Below are positions 36,635-46,183 of a stretch of 64,000 nt of DNA, one piece after another. The notes below the pieces were generated by a model, which was not told where the DNA came from, made no database searches, and saw only the letters and a list, made by a program, of their open reading frames with translations. Where the stretch lies: contig JASJCQ010000016.1 of the NCBI GenBank assembly GCA_030065915.1, forward strand, positions 1 through 64,000, written 5' to 3'. The stretch comes from Woeseiaceae bacterium. GTDB lineage: Bacteria; Pseudomonadota; Gammaproteobacteria; Steroidobacterales; Woeseiaceae. The position numbers and the translations under genes were made by a program. Numbering within the stretch: the stretch's first letter is position 1; every line of letters begins with the position of its first letter.

Positions 36635-37020
36635 CCCTGTAAGGCGCTCACAACGGGCGCATCCGCTGGCAACAGCTTCGCGCCCTCGAGCTCATCGACA
36701 GAGATCCACTGAAGCTGCTGGCCCTCGAGCCCGCTTGGCTCGTCTTGCCATTCCGTTACGAGAAAGAAGTCGATCGTCACCCTGCGGTCCGGGTACTCGT
36801 GACAGAGATTCATAAAGTGTTCGAACGTCGTTGCCCGTATGCCGAGTTCCTCGACGAGTTCTCGTTGCAGCGCGTCGGTCGCAGATTCGTGCTGGCCGAT
36901 CTTGCCACCGGGAAACTCCCACATACCGTGAAAAGGGCCGTCGCCTAGCCGCTCGGCGATCAGGACATTGCCACTGCCGTCGACGAGGATGCCGGCAGCC
37001 ACTCGAAAGTGTCTGATCAA
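36616..37020 (-). CDS. mutT: 8-oxo-dGTP diphosphatase MutT
   Basis: A 134-aa Nudix hydrolase that removes 8-oxo-dGTP from the nucleotide pool. The Nudix box is complete in [24 protein letters not shown], with the metal-binding REL..EE residues. It begins [21 protein letters not shown]. The ATG overlaps the secA stop by 4 bp, the standard secA-mutT arrangement. There is no fused thiamin-phosphate-synthase-like domain, which some Pseudomonas MutT proteins carry. Confidence 0.94.
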   Translation of the reverse strand: MIRHFRVAAGILVDGSGNVLIAERLGDGPFHGMWEFPGGKIGQHESATDALQRELVEELGIRATTFEHFMNLCHEYPDRRVTIDFFLVTEWQDEPSGLEGQQLQWISVDELEGAKLLPADAPVVSALQGQQMLS

Positions 37021-39935
37021 TTAAGCTTGCCGTGGCACTGCTTGTATTTCTTGCCCGACCCGCAGGGACAGGGCTCGTTGCGCCCGACCTTGCGGCCCTC
37101 TCGCACGAAAGGCGCTGCCTCCTGCTGTCGAGGAGGCTGGGCTCCGCCGCGCTGTGGCCGGGCAGCGGGCTGTTCGCTGCTGCCTATCGTCTGTGCCTGC
37201 GCATGCTGGAACTGCATGGCCTTCTCCTGCGCCAGCCTGCGTTGCCGCGCGAGTTCGTCCACCTCTTCCTCACTCTGGATTCGTATGCGCGACAGAATGC
37301 TGATCGTCTGCTGTTTGACCTGTTCGAGCATGTCGCCAAACATCTCGAAGGCCTCGCGCTTGTATTCCTGCTTCGGGTTCTTCTGCGCGTAGGACCGGAG
37401 ACCGATACCCTGTCGCAGGTGGTCCATTGCGGCAAGGTGCTCTTTCCAGTGATGGTCGAGCTGTCGAAGCATGATCTGCTTCTCGACGCTGCGCATCAGG
37501 TCGCTGCCGATCTGCTCTTCTTTTTCTTCGTAGGCCTTGTTGACCGCGTCGATACACCGGTCGCGGATGTCGTCGGCATTGATGTTCGGTTCGTCGCGAA
37601 CCATCTTCGTAATCTCGAGACTCACGCCATAGTCGGACTCGAGCGCTGAAGCGAGACCGTCAGTATCCCACTGCTCGTCAAGGCTGCCGGGCGGGATGTG
37701 CATCGCAACCGTCTCCTCGATGACCTCCTCGCGAATAGCGGCGACGGAATCCTTGATCTCGTCGGCCTCCATTAACTCGGCGCGCTGATGATAGACAACC
37801 TTGCGCTGATCGTTGGCGACATCGTCATATTCGAGCAGGTTCTTTCGGATGTCGAAGTTGTGCGCCTCAACCTTTCGCTGCGCGCGTTCGATCTGTCGCG
37901 ACAGCAGCTTGCTTTCGATGGCCTCGCCTTCGCGCATGCCTGCTCTCGACAGCAGGTTCTTCGTACGCTCGGGATCGCCGAATATCCGCATCAGCTGGTC
38001 TTCCATCGACAGGTAGAAGCGGCTCGAACCCGGGTCGCCCTGGCGGCCCGAACGTCCACGCAACTGGTTGTCGATTCGGCGAGACTCGTGACGCTCGGTG
38101 CCGATGATGTGCAGGCCGCCGGCATCCAGCACCTGCTGGTGACGCTGTTCCCACTCGGCACGAGTCGATGACTCGTCGCCGGTCTCCTGCAGCTCCGCGT
38201 CAAGCTTGCCGCCGAGCACAATGTCGGTGCCGCGACCGGCCATATTGGTCGCGATCGTGATCTTGCCCGGTCGGCCGGCGTTCTGGACGATGTGCGCCTC
38301 GCGCTCATGCTGCTTGGCGTTCAGTACTTCGTGGTCGATCTTGCCCTTCTTCAGAAGCCCGGACAGGTACTCGGAGGTCTCGATCGACGTCGTACCGACC
38401 AGCACCGGCTGGCCGCGCTCCGCACAGTCCGTGATGTCCTCGATGATGGCGTCGAACTTGTCTTTTTCCGTCAGGTACACGAGGTCGGCGGAATCGTCGC
38501 GCACCATCGGCCGGTGCGTCGGAATGACGACGACCTCGAGCCCGTAAATCGACTGGAACTCGAAGGCCTCGGTATCCGCCGTTCCGGTCATGCCCGACAG
38601 GTTCTGGTACAGGCGGAAGTAGTTCTGGAACGTGATTGACGCGATCGTCTGGTTTTCGTGTTTGATCGAGACACCCTCTTTGGCCTCGATCGCCTGGTGC
38701 AGGCCATCCGACCATCGGCGTCCCGGCATCGTCCTGCCCGTGAATTCGTCGACGATGACGATGTTTCCGTCCTGGACGATGTATTCGACGTCCTTCTGGT
38801 AGATTGCGTGAGCACGCAGTGCCGCATTCAGGTGGTGCAACAGCTTGATATTGCCGGCATCGTAGAGGCTGTCACCTTCCTCCAGCAGGCCGGCCTGCTG
38901 CATCAGGCCCTCGACCTTCTCCTGGCCGTCCTCGGTCATATGCGCCTGCTTGGCCTTCAGGTCAATCGTGAAATCACCGCGCGGCACCAGCTTGCACTTC
39001 GCCGTCTTCTCGCTGTCGTCGACAAGCACGACGTCCGCACCGCGGTCTTCGGCAAGCCGAACTGCCTCGTCGATGCTGAACGTGTCCTGCGAATCCTCGC
39101 CTTCCCCTGTGGTCACGGGCTTGCCGTTGTCGTCGGTCAGGCTCAGCTTCTTCGCGAGGATGTCGTAATTGGTGGGCTGGTCCTGCTCTTCGTGCTTGTT
39201 GAGCTTGGGAATCAGCTTGTTGATACGCGCATAGAGGTCGGTACTGGTCTCGGCCGGGCCTGATATGATCAACGGCGTGCGCGCTTCGTCGATCAGGATT
39301 GAGTCCACTTCGTCGACGACTGCGAAATTCAGGTTTCCCATCACGCGGTCGTCGGAGCCGAACGCGAGATTATCGCGCAGGTAGTCGAAGCCGAGCTCGT
39401 TGTTCGTTGCGTAGGTGATGTCACTGCCGTAGGCAGCTTTCTTCTCTTCCTGCGTCTGGCCGCTCTTGGCGACACCGACCGTCAATCCGAGAAACTCGTA
39501 GGCCGGGCGCATCCAGTCAGCGTCGCGCTGCGCGAGGTACTCATTCACGGTAACGACGTGCACGCCGTCGCCGCTTATCGCGTTCAAGTAGGAAGGCAGA
39601 GTAGCTACGAGCGTCTTGCCCTCGCCGGTTCTCATCTCGGCGATGTTGCCGTCGTGCAGGACCATGCCGCCGATCAGCTGGACGTCGAAAGGACGCATGC
39701 CGAGTGTTCGAACGGATGCCTCGCGTGCAACGGCAAAGGCTTCCGGCAGCAAGCTGTCCAGGCTTTCTCCGTCTTTGTAGCGTTGCCGGAACTCGTCGGT
39801 CTTGGCCGCCAGGGCAGCGTCGTCAAGCGCTTGCAGGCCCTCTTCGAGGGCGTTAATCCGGTTTACGATTTTCCCGTATTGTCTCAACATTCGCTGGTTG
39901 CGACTGCCAAAGAGACGGGTCAGAAAGTTCGCCAC
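37017..39935 (-). CDS. secA: preprotein translocase ATPase SecA
   Basis: A 972-aa Sec motor ATPase, somewhat longer than the usual 900-910. Walker A is [19 protein letters not shown] (about 103). DEAD-like NBD1, preprotein cross-linking domain, NBD2 ([14 protein letters not shown]), helical wing and scaffold follow. The C-terminal zinc-binding SecB-interaction motif [14 protein letters not shown] is present. The extra length is mainly a 55-60 residue acidic/polar insertion after [10 protein letters not shown] (about 240-315). The start is GTG with an AGGAG box 7 nt upstream. It lies between an M23 peptidase gene and mutT. Confidence 0.97.
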   Translation of the reverse strand: MANFLTRLFGSRNQRMLRQYGKIVNRINALEEGLQALDDAALAAKTDEFRQRYKDGESLDSLLPEAFAVAREASVRTLGMRPFDVQLIGGMVLHDGNIAEMRTGEGKTLVATLPSYLNAISGDGVHVVTVNEYLAQRDADWMRPAYEFLGLTVGVAKSGQTQEEKKAAYGSDITYATNNELGFDYLRDNLAFGSDDRVMGNLNFAVVDEVDSILIDEARTPLIISGPAETSTDLYARINKLIPKLNKHEEQDQPTNYDILAKKLSLTDDNGKPVTTGEGEDSQDTFSIDEAVRLAEDRGADVVLVDDSEKTAKCKLVPRGDFTIDLKAKQAHMTEDGQEKVEGLMQQAGLLEEGDSLYDAGNIKLLHHLNAALRAHAIYQKDVEYIVQDGNIVIVDEFTGRTMPGRRWSDGLHQAIEAKEGVSIKHENQTIASITFQNYFRLYQNLSGMTGTADTEAFEFQSIYGLEVVVIPTHRPMVRDDSADLVYLTEKDKFDAIIEDITDCAERGQPVLVGTTSIETSEYLSGLLKKGKIDHEVLNAKQHEREAHIVQNAGRPGKITIATNMAGRGTDIVLGGKLDAELQETGDESSTRAEWEQRHQQVLDAGGLHIIGTERHESRRIDNQLRGRSGRQGDPGSSRFYLSMEDQLMRIFGDPERTKNLLSRAGMREGEAIESKLLSRQIERAQRKVEAHNFDIRKNLLEYDDVANDQRKVVYHQRAELMEADEIKDSVAAIREEVIEETVAMHIPPGSLDEQWDTDGLASALESDYGVSLEITKMVRDEPNINADDIRDRCIDAVNKAYEEKEEQIGSDLMRSVEKQIMLRQLDHHWKEHLAAMDHLRQGIGLRSYAQKNPKQEYKREAFEMFGDMLEQVKQQTISILSRIRIQSEEEVDELARQRRLAQEKAMQFQHAQAQTIGSSEQPAARPQRGGAQPPRQQEAAPFVREGRKVGRNEPCPCGSGKKYKQCHGKLN

Positions 39936-39983
39936 TCACTACTCCTGCAGGGCCGGACACAAAGCCCGGTATTCTAAGCGCTT

Positions 39984-40027
39984 GGGGACAAATTTGATAT
40001 TCTGACCCCGGTTTTGGGGTCAAAATT
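39984..40027. repeat. REP-like palindromic element between the M23 peptidase gene and secA
   Basis: TGACCCC and GGGGTCA (40003-40022) form a 7-bp stem with a GGTTTT loop. The element is flanked by GGGGACAAATTTGATATTC on one side and AAAATTCCC on the other. The minus-strand form GGGGTCAGAATATCAAATTT resembles termini I know from REP/RAYT-type (IS200-like Y1 transposase) elements. No transposase is nearby. It may also act as a hairpin terminator between the two genes. Confidence 0.5.
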
Positions 40028-40044
40028 CCCGGTCACAAGGCGGT

Positions 40045-40977
40045 TTAGCGGGAGGACTTGCGAATGAAGTTGACGGGGTTGACGCGCCGTCCGTCGCGGA
40101 GCACCTCGAAGTGCAGGTTCGGGCCCGTTGCGCGCCCGGATTCGCCCATCTTGGCGATGACCTGGCCTTTACGGACCTCGTCGCCGACAGCCACAAGGTT
40201 CTCGGAGTTGTGTGCGTAGCGGGTCGCATAGCCGTTGCCGTGCTTGACCTCGACCATCAGACCGTAGCCATAACGATCGTCGGACCAGCTGACGACGCCG
40301 TCTGCGACGGCGACGATCGGGTCACCATGACGACCGGCGAAGTCGATGCCCGTGTGGTTGGCCGGCTTGCCGGTAAACGGGTCGGTCCGCTTGCCGAAGT
40401 AAGATGAAATCCAGCCCGAATTGACCGGACGTCCCTGCGGGTAGACGCGGTCCGTCAGGTTCTGTCGTGCCAGTACCGACTCGAGAACGCCCAGCTGAGC
40501 CTCACGATCGCCGAGCTGTGCGTCCAACGAAGCCATCGCTTCGACGACGTCGGGCACGGCGGCCATCGAGCCATGGGACAACGGTTCTTCGGGACCACCG
40601 ACGGCGGGCGGCGTGTCGAAATCGAATTCGCCGTCTTCAAGATCGGCCATGACCGTCAGGCGTCTGCCCAGCGCGTCGAGCCGGATCATCCGGGCGTTCA
40701 TCTGGGCGATCCGGATCGCGAGAGCGTCGAGCTTGTCTTCTTTATCTTGGCGAATGGCTGCGATCGTGTCTCGCTGCCCGTCGAGTTCGTCCTGCAATTC
40801 GACGACCGTATCGGCGCTGACGCCAGATCCGGTCTGCGATGAATAGAGGTAGCCAACACCGAAACCCACGAGGCCGAGAACGAGCGTCAGTGACATCGCC
40901 ATCACGCCGGCAGCCCAGCCGGACACATTGATTTGTCGGGACTTTCCCAGTCCTTTGCCAAAAATGACAACGTTCAT
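40045..40977 (-). CDS. M23-family (LytM-type) murein peptidase
   Basis: A 310-aa bitopic protein. The start at 40977 (MNVVIFGKGLGKSRQINVSG) is chosen over the longer ORF since it leads directly into one transmembrane helix (AAGVMAMSLTLVLGLVGFGVGYLY, about 25-50). A periplasmic coiled-coil region follows (about 60-120). The LytM domain contains zinc ligands in NHTGIDFAG (about 225-233) and LHFEV (about 293), so it looks catalytically competent. Such a gene upstream of secA and near lpxC is common in gammaproteobacteria. It probably cleaves peptidoglycan cross-links or activates amidases. Confidence 0.9.
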   Translation of the reverse strand: MNVVIFGKGLGKSRQINVSGWAAGVMAMSLTLVLGLVGFGVGYLYSSQTGSGVSADTVVELQDELDGQRDTIAAIRQDKEDKLDALAIRIAQMNARMIRLDALGRRLTVMADLEDGEFDFDTPPAVGGPEEPLSHGSMAAVPDVVEAMASLDAQLGDREAQLGVLESVLARQNLTDRVYPQGRPVNSGWISSYFGKRTDPFTGKPANHTGIDFAGRHGDPIVAVADGVVSWSDDRYGYGLMVEVKHGNGYATRYAHNSENLVAVGDEVRKGQVIAKMGESGRATGPNLHFEVLRDGRRVNPVNFIRKSSR

Positions 40978-41277
40978 CGAGTTAGCCTCAGATGGATCCT
41001 TTTGGAATCTGGCAAGCTCGAGCACGGTTTGGTCGACACGCGGCACGGAAGCCGACCGTTTCGAATTATGTGTGTGTGCTCAATCATTGCCTGGCAGCCC
41101 CGCTGTCGTAGGAAAATTCCCTTAGACCGGTGGTTTTGCGCCCTCAGCTTTCGCTGAGTTTGCCCTTATCTGGCGCACAATATGCATAATGTCGGTTTCC
41201 ATTACAAGAACAGGGTCTTGCATTGGTGACTTCGCGCACCCGCGGAAGGCCCGAATAGCCAAATCGGTCACACTTTT
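40978..41277. other. divergent intergenic region (M23 peptidase / DciA-like gene)
   Basis: Three hundred bases with no credible gene. It must contain the promoters for both flanking genes, but no hexamer pair is strong enough to call. Small features seen are the hairpin CTCAGC-TTTC-GCTGAG (near 41139-41154) and a TATGCATA palindrome (near 41181-41188). Confidence 0.4.
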
Positions 41278-41577
41278 ATGACGGCAAAGAGCCTCGAATC
41301 CCTTCTGAACCCCGGCAGCGACGGCGATCTGGGCGGTATCGTAAGGAAAGCCAGGACCCTGGCCGACCTGACGACCGGGCTAAAGTCGGCCCTGGCAGAC
41401 GATCTCGCTTCCGGGATTATCGCCGTAAACCTCAGGGAAGACGCGCTGGTACTGGTCTGTTCGAGCTCGGCGTGGGCGTCGAGGCTGCGTTTCGAGGAGC
41501 AGCAGGTCAGGGAAGCGGCGGCTTCGATCGGCCAGGCGGTTGAACACGTCGTCGTCCGCGTGTCGCGGGACGCCTGA
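41278..41577 (+). CDS. DciA-like protein (DUF721)
   Basis: A 99-aa protein with a compact DUF721/DciA-type domain: LNPGSDGDLGGIVRKARTLADLT then ALADDLASGIIAVNLREDALVLVCSSSAWASRLRFEEQQV. DciA loads or modulates the replicative helicase DnaB in bacteria lacking DnaC. This version is shorter than many, lacking a C-terminal extension. Its position next to lpxC and the secA-linked M23 gene matches the conserved Pseudomonas order, supporting orthology. The ends of this gene and lpxC are convergent and 10 bp apart. Confidence 0.82.
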   Translation: MTAKSLESLLNPGSDGDLGGIVRKARTLADLTTGLKSALADDLASGIIAVNLREDALVLVCSSSAWASRLRFEEQQVREAAASIGQAVEHVVVRVSRDA

Positions 41578-41587
41578 GCGTCCGCCG

Positions 41588-42496
41588 TCAGGCGTAGGCC
41601 GGCGTCGCGTAGGAGATGGGCGCCTTGCCGGAATCCTTGAAAGTAGCCTCTTCCCAGGATCCCGTTTGCTCGAGCAGTGCACGCAACAGTTTGTTGTTCA
41701 GGTCGTGACCCGACTTGTAGGCGCGGAACTCGCCGATCAGCGTATGGCCCAGCAGGTAGGCATCACCGATGGCGTCGAGAATCTTGTGAATAACGAACTC
41801 GTTCGAATAACGGAGGCCGTCCTCATTGAGGATGCGATAGTCATCGAGCACGATCGCGTTGTCCATGCTCCCGCCCAGGGTCAGATTTCGTTCACGCAGC
41901 GCCTCGACGTCGCGCAGGAAACAAAAGGTCCTCGCCCGGCTGACTTCCTTCAGGAACGACGTCGATGAAAAATCGATGGTCGCAGTCTGGTTGATCTTGT
42001 TGAATACCGGGTGATTGAAGAAGACTTCGAAGTTCACCTTGAAGCCGTTGAAAGGCACAAGCTCTGCCCACTTGTCGCCGTCTTCGACCCGTATCTTCTT
42101 CTTGATCCTGACAAACTTCTTCGGTGCGTTCTGCTCCTCGATGCCCGCTGACTGCAGCAGGAACACGAAGGGCCCGGCACTCCCGTCCATGATCGGCACC
42201 TCGGCAGCGGACAGATCGATGTAGAGATTGTCGATGCCGAGACCGGCCAGCGCCGACATAAGGTGCTCGACGGTCGCTACCTTGACGCCATCCTTGACCA
42301 ACGTCGTTCCGAGCATCGTCTCGCCCACCAGTGTCGGGTCCGCCTTGATGTCGACGGGATCGTCCAGGTCGACGCGGCGAAAAACGATCCCCGTGTTTTC
42401 TGCGGCGGGTCGAAGGGTCATGTAGACCTTTTCGCCGTTGTGCAATCCAACTCCCGTCGCACGGATTGCCGTTTTTAAAGTTCTTTGTCGCAGCAT
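41588..42496 (-). CDS. lpxC: UDP-3-O-acyl-N-acetylglucosamine deacetylase LpxC
   Basis: A 302-aa zinc deacetylase catalysing the committed step of lipid A synthesis. It begins [24 protein letters not shown]. The zinc ligands are in [15 protein letters not shown] (His near 79) and [17 protein letters not shown] (His near 236 and Asp near 240). The catalytic His is in [13 protein letters not shown] (about 264). It lies at the 3' end of the dcw cluster after ftsZ, separated by 347 bp, so it may have its own promoter there. Confidence 0.98.
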   Translation of the reverse strand: MLRQRTLKTAIRATGVGLHNGEKVYMTLRPAAENTGIVFRRVDLDDPVDIKADPTLVGETMLGTTLVKDGVKVATVEHLMSALAGLGIDNLYIDLSAAEVPIMDGSAGPFVFLLQSAGIEEQNAPKKFVRIKKKIRVEDGDKWAELVPFNGFKVNFEVFFNHPVFNKINQTATIDFSSTSFLKEVSRARTFCFLRDVEALRERNLTLGGSMDNAIVLDDYRILNEDGLRYSNEFVIHKILDAIGDAYLLGHTLIGEFRAYKSGHDLNNKLLRALLEQTGSWEEATFKDSGKAPISYATPAYA

Positions 42497-42843
42497 CGCT
42501 ACATTTGCACTCGTATGCGCGTCACGCCGCTGGGGCGAAAAGCGTCTGTTAACTGTTTATTTTCGGGGGACTTACGCCGCGTCCAGTCGACGAAGGTCCG
42601 TTAATGAAGTCGCAAACGTTGAATACGTTGCGAAACTGCCACACCGGCAGCCAAATTTGCACACAGCGAACTTGTTTAGGATAGCCAGAGGTTAGCACAG
42701 CGTAGAAAAACTCTTCAAGATTTTCAGTGCCTTAGGCGAGTTTGTGATGCCGACCGGCAGCTTGTGCCATCGAGAGGCAGGAAGTCGCTGGCCCGGCAGC
42801 CAAACCGGGCCAGCGTTGCGGAGAAGAGCCTGCAGGCTTAAGC
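42497..42843. other. ftsZ-lpxC intergenic region
   Basis: A 347-bp gap with no gene. A 10-bp perfect stem, GCTGGCCCGG/CCGGGCCAGC with an 8-nt loop (42787-42814), lies about 30 nt after the ftsZ stop. It lacks a T-run, so it may be an attenuator or processing hairpin between ftsZ and lpxC. AT-richer sequence nearer lpxC could hold its promoter, but I could not pick a convincing pair of hexamers. Confidence 0.45.
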
Positions 42844-43995
42844 CTAGTCGGCCTGGCGCCGCAGAAACGCCGGAATATCCAGCAGGTCTTCCTGCAGTCC
42901 GGCGTCGTCCAGTCCGTCACCGACGGCTCGCTTGCGCTGCACCGTCGGCTTGTCGAGGCCATGGTAGTTGGGCTCACGCTGCTGCGCCGTCTCGGGACGT
43001 CGAACGATACGCATCGGTGTGTCTGCCGTTCGCGCCAGGCCCTGGCCGAGGCCCGTTGCGACAACGGTGACCCGAATACGATCCGTCATGTCCGGATCGA
43101 TGACGGTGCCGACAACGACCGTCGCGTCGTCGGACGCGAACTCCTTGACGGTGGCGCCGACTTCCTGGAACTCGCCAATCGACAGATCCATGCCAGCCGT
43201 CACGTTCACGAGGATGCCATTAGCCCCGGCAAGGTTGATGTCTTCGAGCAGCGGGCTCGATACCGCAGCTTCGGCAGCTTCGCGTGCCCGGTCTTCACCG
43301 GACGACGAACCTGAGCCCATCATCGCCATGCCCATCTCGGACATGACTGTGCGGACATCGGCGAAGTCAACGTTGATCAGTCCCGGCCGCGTGATCAGCT
43401 CCGCGATGCCCTGTACCGCGCCCTGCAATACCTGGTTGGCGGAACGGAAGGCATCCAGCAGTGTCGTGTCGCCGCCGAGTACGCTCAGGAGTTTCTCGTT
43501 CGGGATGGTGATAAGCGAGTCAACGTACTTGCCGAGCTCACCGATGCCATGATCGGCGATGGCCATACGCTTCCCGCCTTCCATCGAGAAGGGCTTGGTT
43601 ACGACGGCGACGGTCAGTATGCCGAGCTCTCTCGCGACCTGCGCAACAACCGGGGCAGCGCCCGTGCCGGTGCCACCGCCCATGCCGGCCGTAATGAACA
43701 ACATGTCCGCACCCTCGATCGCCTCGTGGATCCGGTCACGGTCCTCCATCGCTGCCTGTCGGCCCGTGTCGGGATCGGCGCCGGCGCCGAGGCCCTTCGT
43801 GATGTTGCAACCGATCTGCAACGACGTTCTTACGCGTGAGCCCTTCAGGGCCTGTGCGTCCGTGTTGGCGCAGATGAACTCGACACCCTCGATTCCGGTG
43901 TCGACCATGTGCGAAACAGCGTTGCCGCCGCCACCACCAACACCGATGACCTTGATGACTGCGCTTTGGCTGTGCGCGTCCATTAATTCAAACAT
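42844..43995 (-). CDS. ftsZ: cell division GTPase FtsZ
   Basis: A 383-aa tubulin homologue that forms the Z-ring. The GTPase core starts VIKVIGVGGGGGNAVSHM and has the tubulin signature GGGTGTGAAPVVA (about 107-119) and the T7 loop NVDFADVRTVMSEMG. A variable linker leads to the C-terminal peptide DDAGLQEDLLDIPAFLRRQAD, the docking site for FtsA and ZapD, both encoded in this window. A GGAGGAAAT box precedes the ATG. A TTGGCAAATGCCAA palindrome lies 37 nt upstream (44032-44045). Confidence 0.99.
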   Translation of the reverse strand: MFELMDAHSQSAVIKVIGVGGGGGNAVSHMVDTGIEGVEFICANTDAQALKGSRVRTSLQIGCNITKGLGAGADPDTGRQAAMEDRDRIHEAIEGADMLFITAGMGGGTGTGAAPVVAQVARELGILTVAVVTKPFSMEGGKRMAIADHGIGELGKYVDSLITIPNEKLLSVLGGDTTLLDAFRSANQVLQGAVQGIAELITRPGLINVDFADVRTVMSEMGMAMMGSGSSSGEDRAREAAEAAVSSPLLEDINLAGANGILVNVTAGMDLSIGEFQEVGATVKEFASDDATVVVGTVIDPDMTDRIRVTVVATGLGQGLARTADTPMRIVRRPETAQQREPNYHGLDKPTVQRKRAVGDGLDDAGLQEDLLDIPAFLRRQAD

Positions 43996-44077
43996 CTAGA
44001 TTTCCTCCGCTGTGTCTTCTCAGACGTTTCCTTGGCAAATGCCAAACCTTTTATCTCTCCCGCGAGCGGGAACGTGT

Positions 44078-45316
44078 TCAAAACTGTCCCGAAAACCACG
44101 CCTTCATCCGATCCCACACGTCGGACAGGCTGCCGCTGACGGGGGTGCTTCTGCGCCCACGCCGCGTCAGGTTTTCATAGCCGTACAACAACAGGCCGAC
44201 GCCGGTTGCATGAATGGGGTTGCGCACGACGTGGCTTAAGCCATCGACGTACTGCGGTGCGCCGAGACGCACCGGCATGTGGAATACTTCTTCCGCCAGC
44301 TCGACGGCGCCTTCCATCTTCGCGCTGCCACCGGTGATGACGATGCCGGCTGCGATCAACTCCTCGAAGCCGCTGCGTCGCAGCTCATCCCGGATCAGGC
44401 CAAAGAGCTCCTCGTAACGAGGCTCGACGATCTCAGCGAGTGTCTGGCGAGCGAGCCGGCGCGGCGGCCTGTCACCGACGCTCGGCACCTCGATCGTCTC
44501 GTCCGGGTTCGCGAGCTGCGACAGTGCGCAGGCGTACTTGATCTTGATCTCCTCGGCATACTGCGTCGGCGTCCGCATGGAGACAGCGATATCGTTGGTG
44601 ACCTGGTCGCCGGCAATCGGGATCACGGCCGTGTGCTGGATCGCACCGCCGAGGAACACCGCGATGTCCGTCGTTCCGCCGCCGATATCGACGATGCAGG
44701 AACCCAGCTCCTTCTCGTCCTCGGTCAGCACCGAGTAACTGGACGCCAGTTGCTCGAGCACGATGTCGTCCACCTCCAGCCCGCAGCGCTGGACGCACTT
44801 GACGATGTTCTGCGCGGCGCTCTCGGCGCCGGTCACCATGTGCACCTTGGCCTCGAGACGAACACCGGACATGCCGACCGGTTCGCGGATACCTTCCTGG
44901 CTATCGATCAGGAACTCCTGCGGCAGGATATGCAGGATCTTCTGGTCGGCCGGAATGGCGACGGCGCGTGCTGCGTCGATGACGCGATCGACATCGTTGG
45001 GCGACACTTCCTTGTCGCGGATCGCAACGATGCCGTGTGAGTTCAGGCTCTTGACGTGACTGCCGGCGATACCCGCGTAAACCGAGTGGATATCGCAACC
45101 CGCCATTAGCTCGGCTTCCTCGACAGCACGCTGAATGGAGTGCACGGTTGACTCGATATTGACGACGACGCCTTTCTTCAGGCCACGCGACGGGTGCGAG
45201 CCGATACCGACCACTTCGATCTCGCCCTCCTCATTCACTTCGCCGACGATCGCCACGACTTTCGACGTGCCGATATCGAGACCAACTATCATGTTCTTAT
45301 CCATACGCTTTGACAC
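44078..45316 (-). CDS. ftsA: cell division protein FtsA
   Basis: A 412-aa actin-like protein that tethers FtsZ to the membrane. The nucleotide-binding start MIVGLDIGTSKVVAIVGEV, the 1C domain region and the phosphate-2 segment CIVDIGGGTTDIAVF are present. The C-terminal membrane-targeting amphipathic helix is VWDRMKAWFSGQF. The ORF start at 45316 is GTG (eight residues before MIVGL, matching Pseudomonas FtsA). ATG at 45304 is an alternative. It lies between ftsQ and ftsZ. Confidence 0.97.
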   Translation of the reverse strand: MSKRMDKNMIVGLDIGTSKVVAIVGEVNEEGEIEVVGIGSHPSRGLKKGVVVNIESTVHSIQRAVEEAELMAGCDIHSVYAGIAGSHVKSLNSHGIVAIRDKEVSPNDVDRVIDAARAVAIPADQKILHILPQEFLIDSQEGIREPVGMSGVRLEAKVHMVTGAESAAQNIVKCVQRCGLEVDDIVLEQLASSYSVLTEDEKELGSCIVDIGGGTTDIAVFLGGAIQHTAVIPIAGDQVTNDIAVSMRTPTQYAEEIKIKYACALSQLANPDETIEVPSVGDRPPRRLARQTLAEIVEPRYEELFGLIRDELRRSGFEELIAAGIVITGGSAKMEGAVELAEEVFHMPVRLGAPQYVDGLSHVVRNPIHATGVGLLLYGYENLTRRGRRSTPVSGSLSDVWDRMKAWFSGQF

Positions 45317-45364
45317 TTAGATGTCTGTTGCCCTTCCAGCTGCTGTGCGCACCTTCCGCATCGC

Positions 45365-46183
45365 TCAGTTCATGCCACTCGAGGCAAGCATCGCTTCGCG
45401 CGCCTCTTCCGGATTCGTCGGATTCGGCTGCGAGCCATCTTTCCAACCGATCGAGAAACCGCTGCCGTAGCGCACATCCACGAAATCAATGTCCGCCGCA
45501 CGGGCGGCAATGAAGTCCGCTACGGCAGTGACCAGCAGCTCTGTGCGCTCGTCGACATTGCGACGCCCCAGCCGCACATCGATGCCGTTACTGAGCGTGA
45601 CTTCCCACGCACCGCGCGCATCGACGGAGACGCGTTTGACGTCGATGCCAGCCGGCACGAGCCGTCGCCGAATATCCAGGTAACGACGCGCGACTTCGGC
45701 AGCTCGATCCTCCGGACCGCTCAGTCTGGGCAGCTCAGCCGGCATGTGTTGTGCCCCGTCGTCGACGAACAGCTCGCCGCGCACGTTCATCAGCCCCGAC
45801 TCCCCCCAGACTGCGGCGGGAACCTGTTCGGTCACTGAAATGGCGATTCGATTCGGCCAGCGCCGGGCGACGGCGGCCTGGTCAATCCACTGCAGCGACT
45901 GAATCCGTTCCCGCATCTGCTTGAGGTCCGATGCGAAGAAACCGGCTTCGATTTCGGGCTCGATCACGTCCTCGATCTCAACGACCGAAACGCGTTGCAT
46001 CGGCCCCATGATTTCGATCGATTTGACCGGCCGTTCGAGCATGCGTGACGACAGGTCGTAGGTAATCAACACCAGCGCAACGGCGAACATGGGCTTCAGT
46101 ATCCGACCCCAGTTGACCCGCGGCATCGAGAGCTTCACGGGTTTCTTCTGGGGCTTACGCTTGCGCGCCTGCTTACGAGCCAT
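45365..46183 (-). CDS. ftsQ: cell division protein FtsQ
   Basis: A 272-aa bitopic divisome protein. The start at 46183 (MARKQARKRKPQKKPVK) has a good GGAGG box 7 nt upstream. The basic cytoplasmic tail leads into one transmembrane helix (ILKPMFAVALVLITYDLSS), then the POTRA domain (VKSIEIMGPMQRVSVVEIEDVI) and the beta domain (LQWIDQAAVARRWPNRIAISVTEQVPAAVW). It bridges FtsK, FtsBL and FtsI. The 11-bp overlap with ddlB indicates translational coupling. Confidence 0.94.
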   Translation of the reverse strand: MARKQARKRKPQKKPVKLSMPRVNWGRILKPMFAVALVLITYDLSSRMLERPVKSIEIMGPMQRVSVVEIEDVIEPEIEAGFFASDLKQMRERIQSLQWIDQAAVARRWPNRIAISVTEQVPAAVWGESGLMNVRGELFVDDGAQHMPAELPRLSGPEDRAAEVARRYLDIRRRLVPAGIDVKRVSVDARGAWEVTLSNGIDVRLGRRNVDERTELLVTAVADFIAARAADIDFVDVRYGSGFSIGWKDGSQPNPTNPEEAREAMLASSGMN

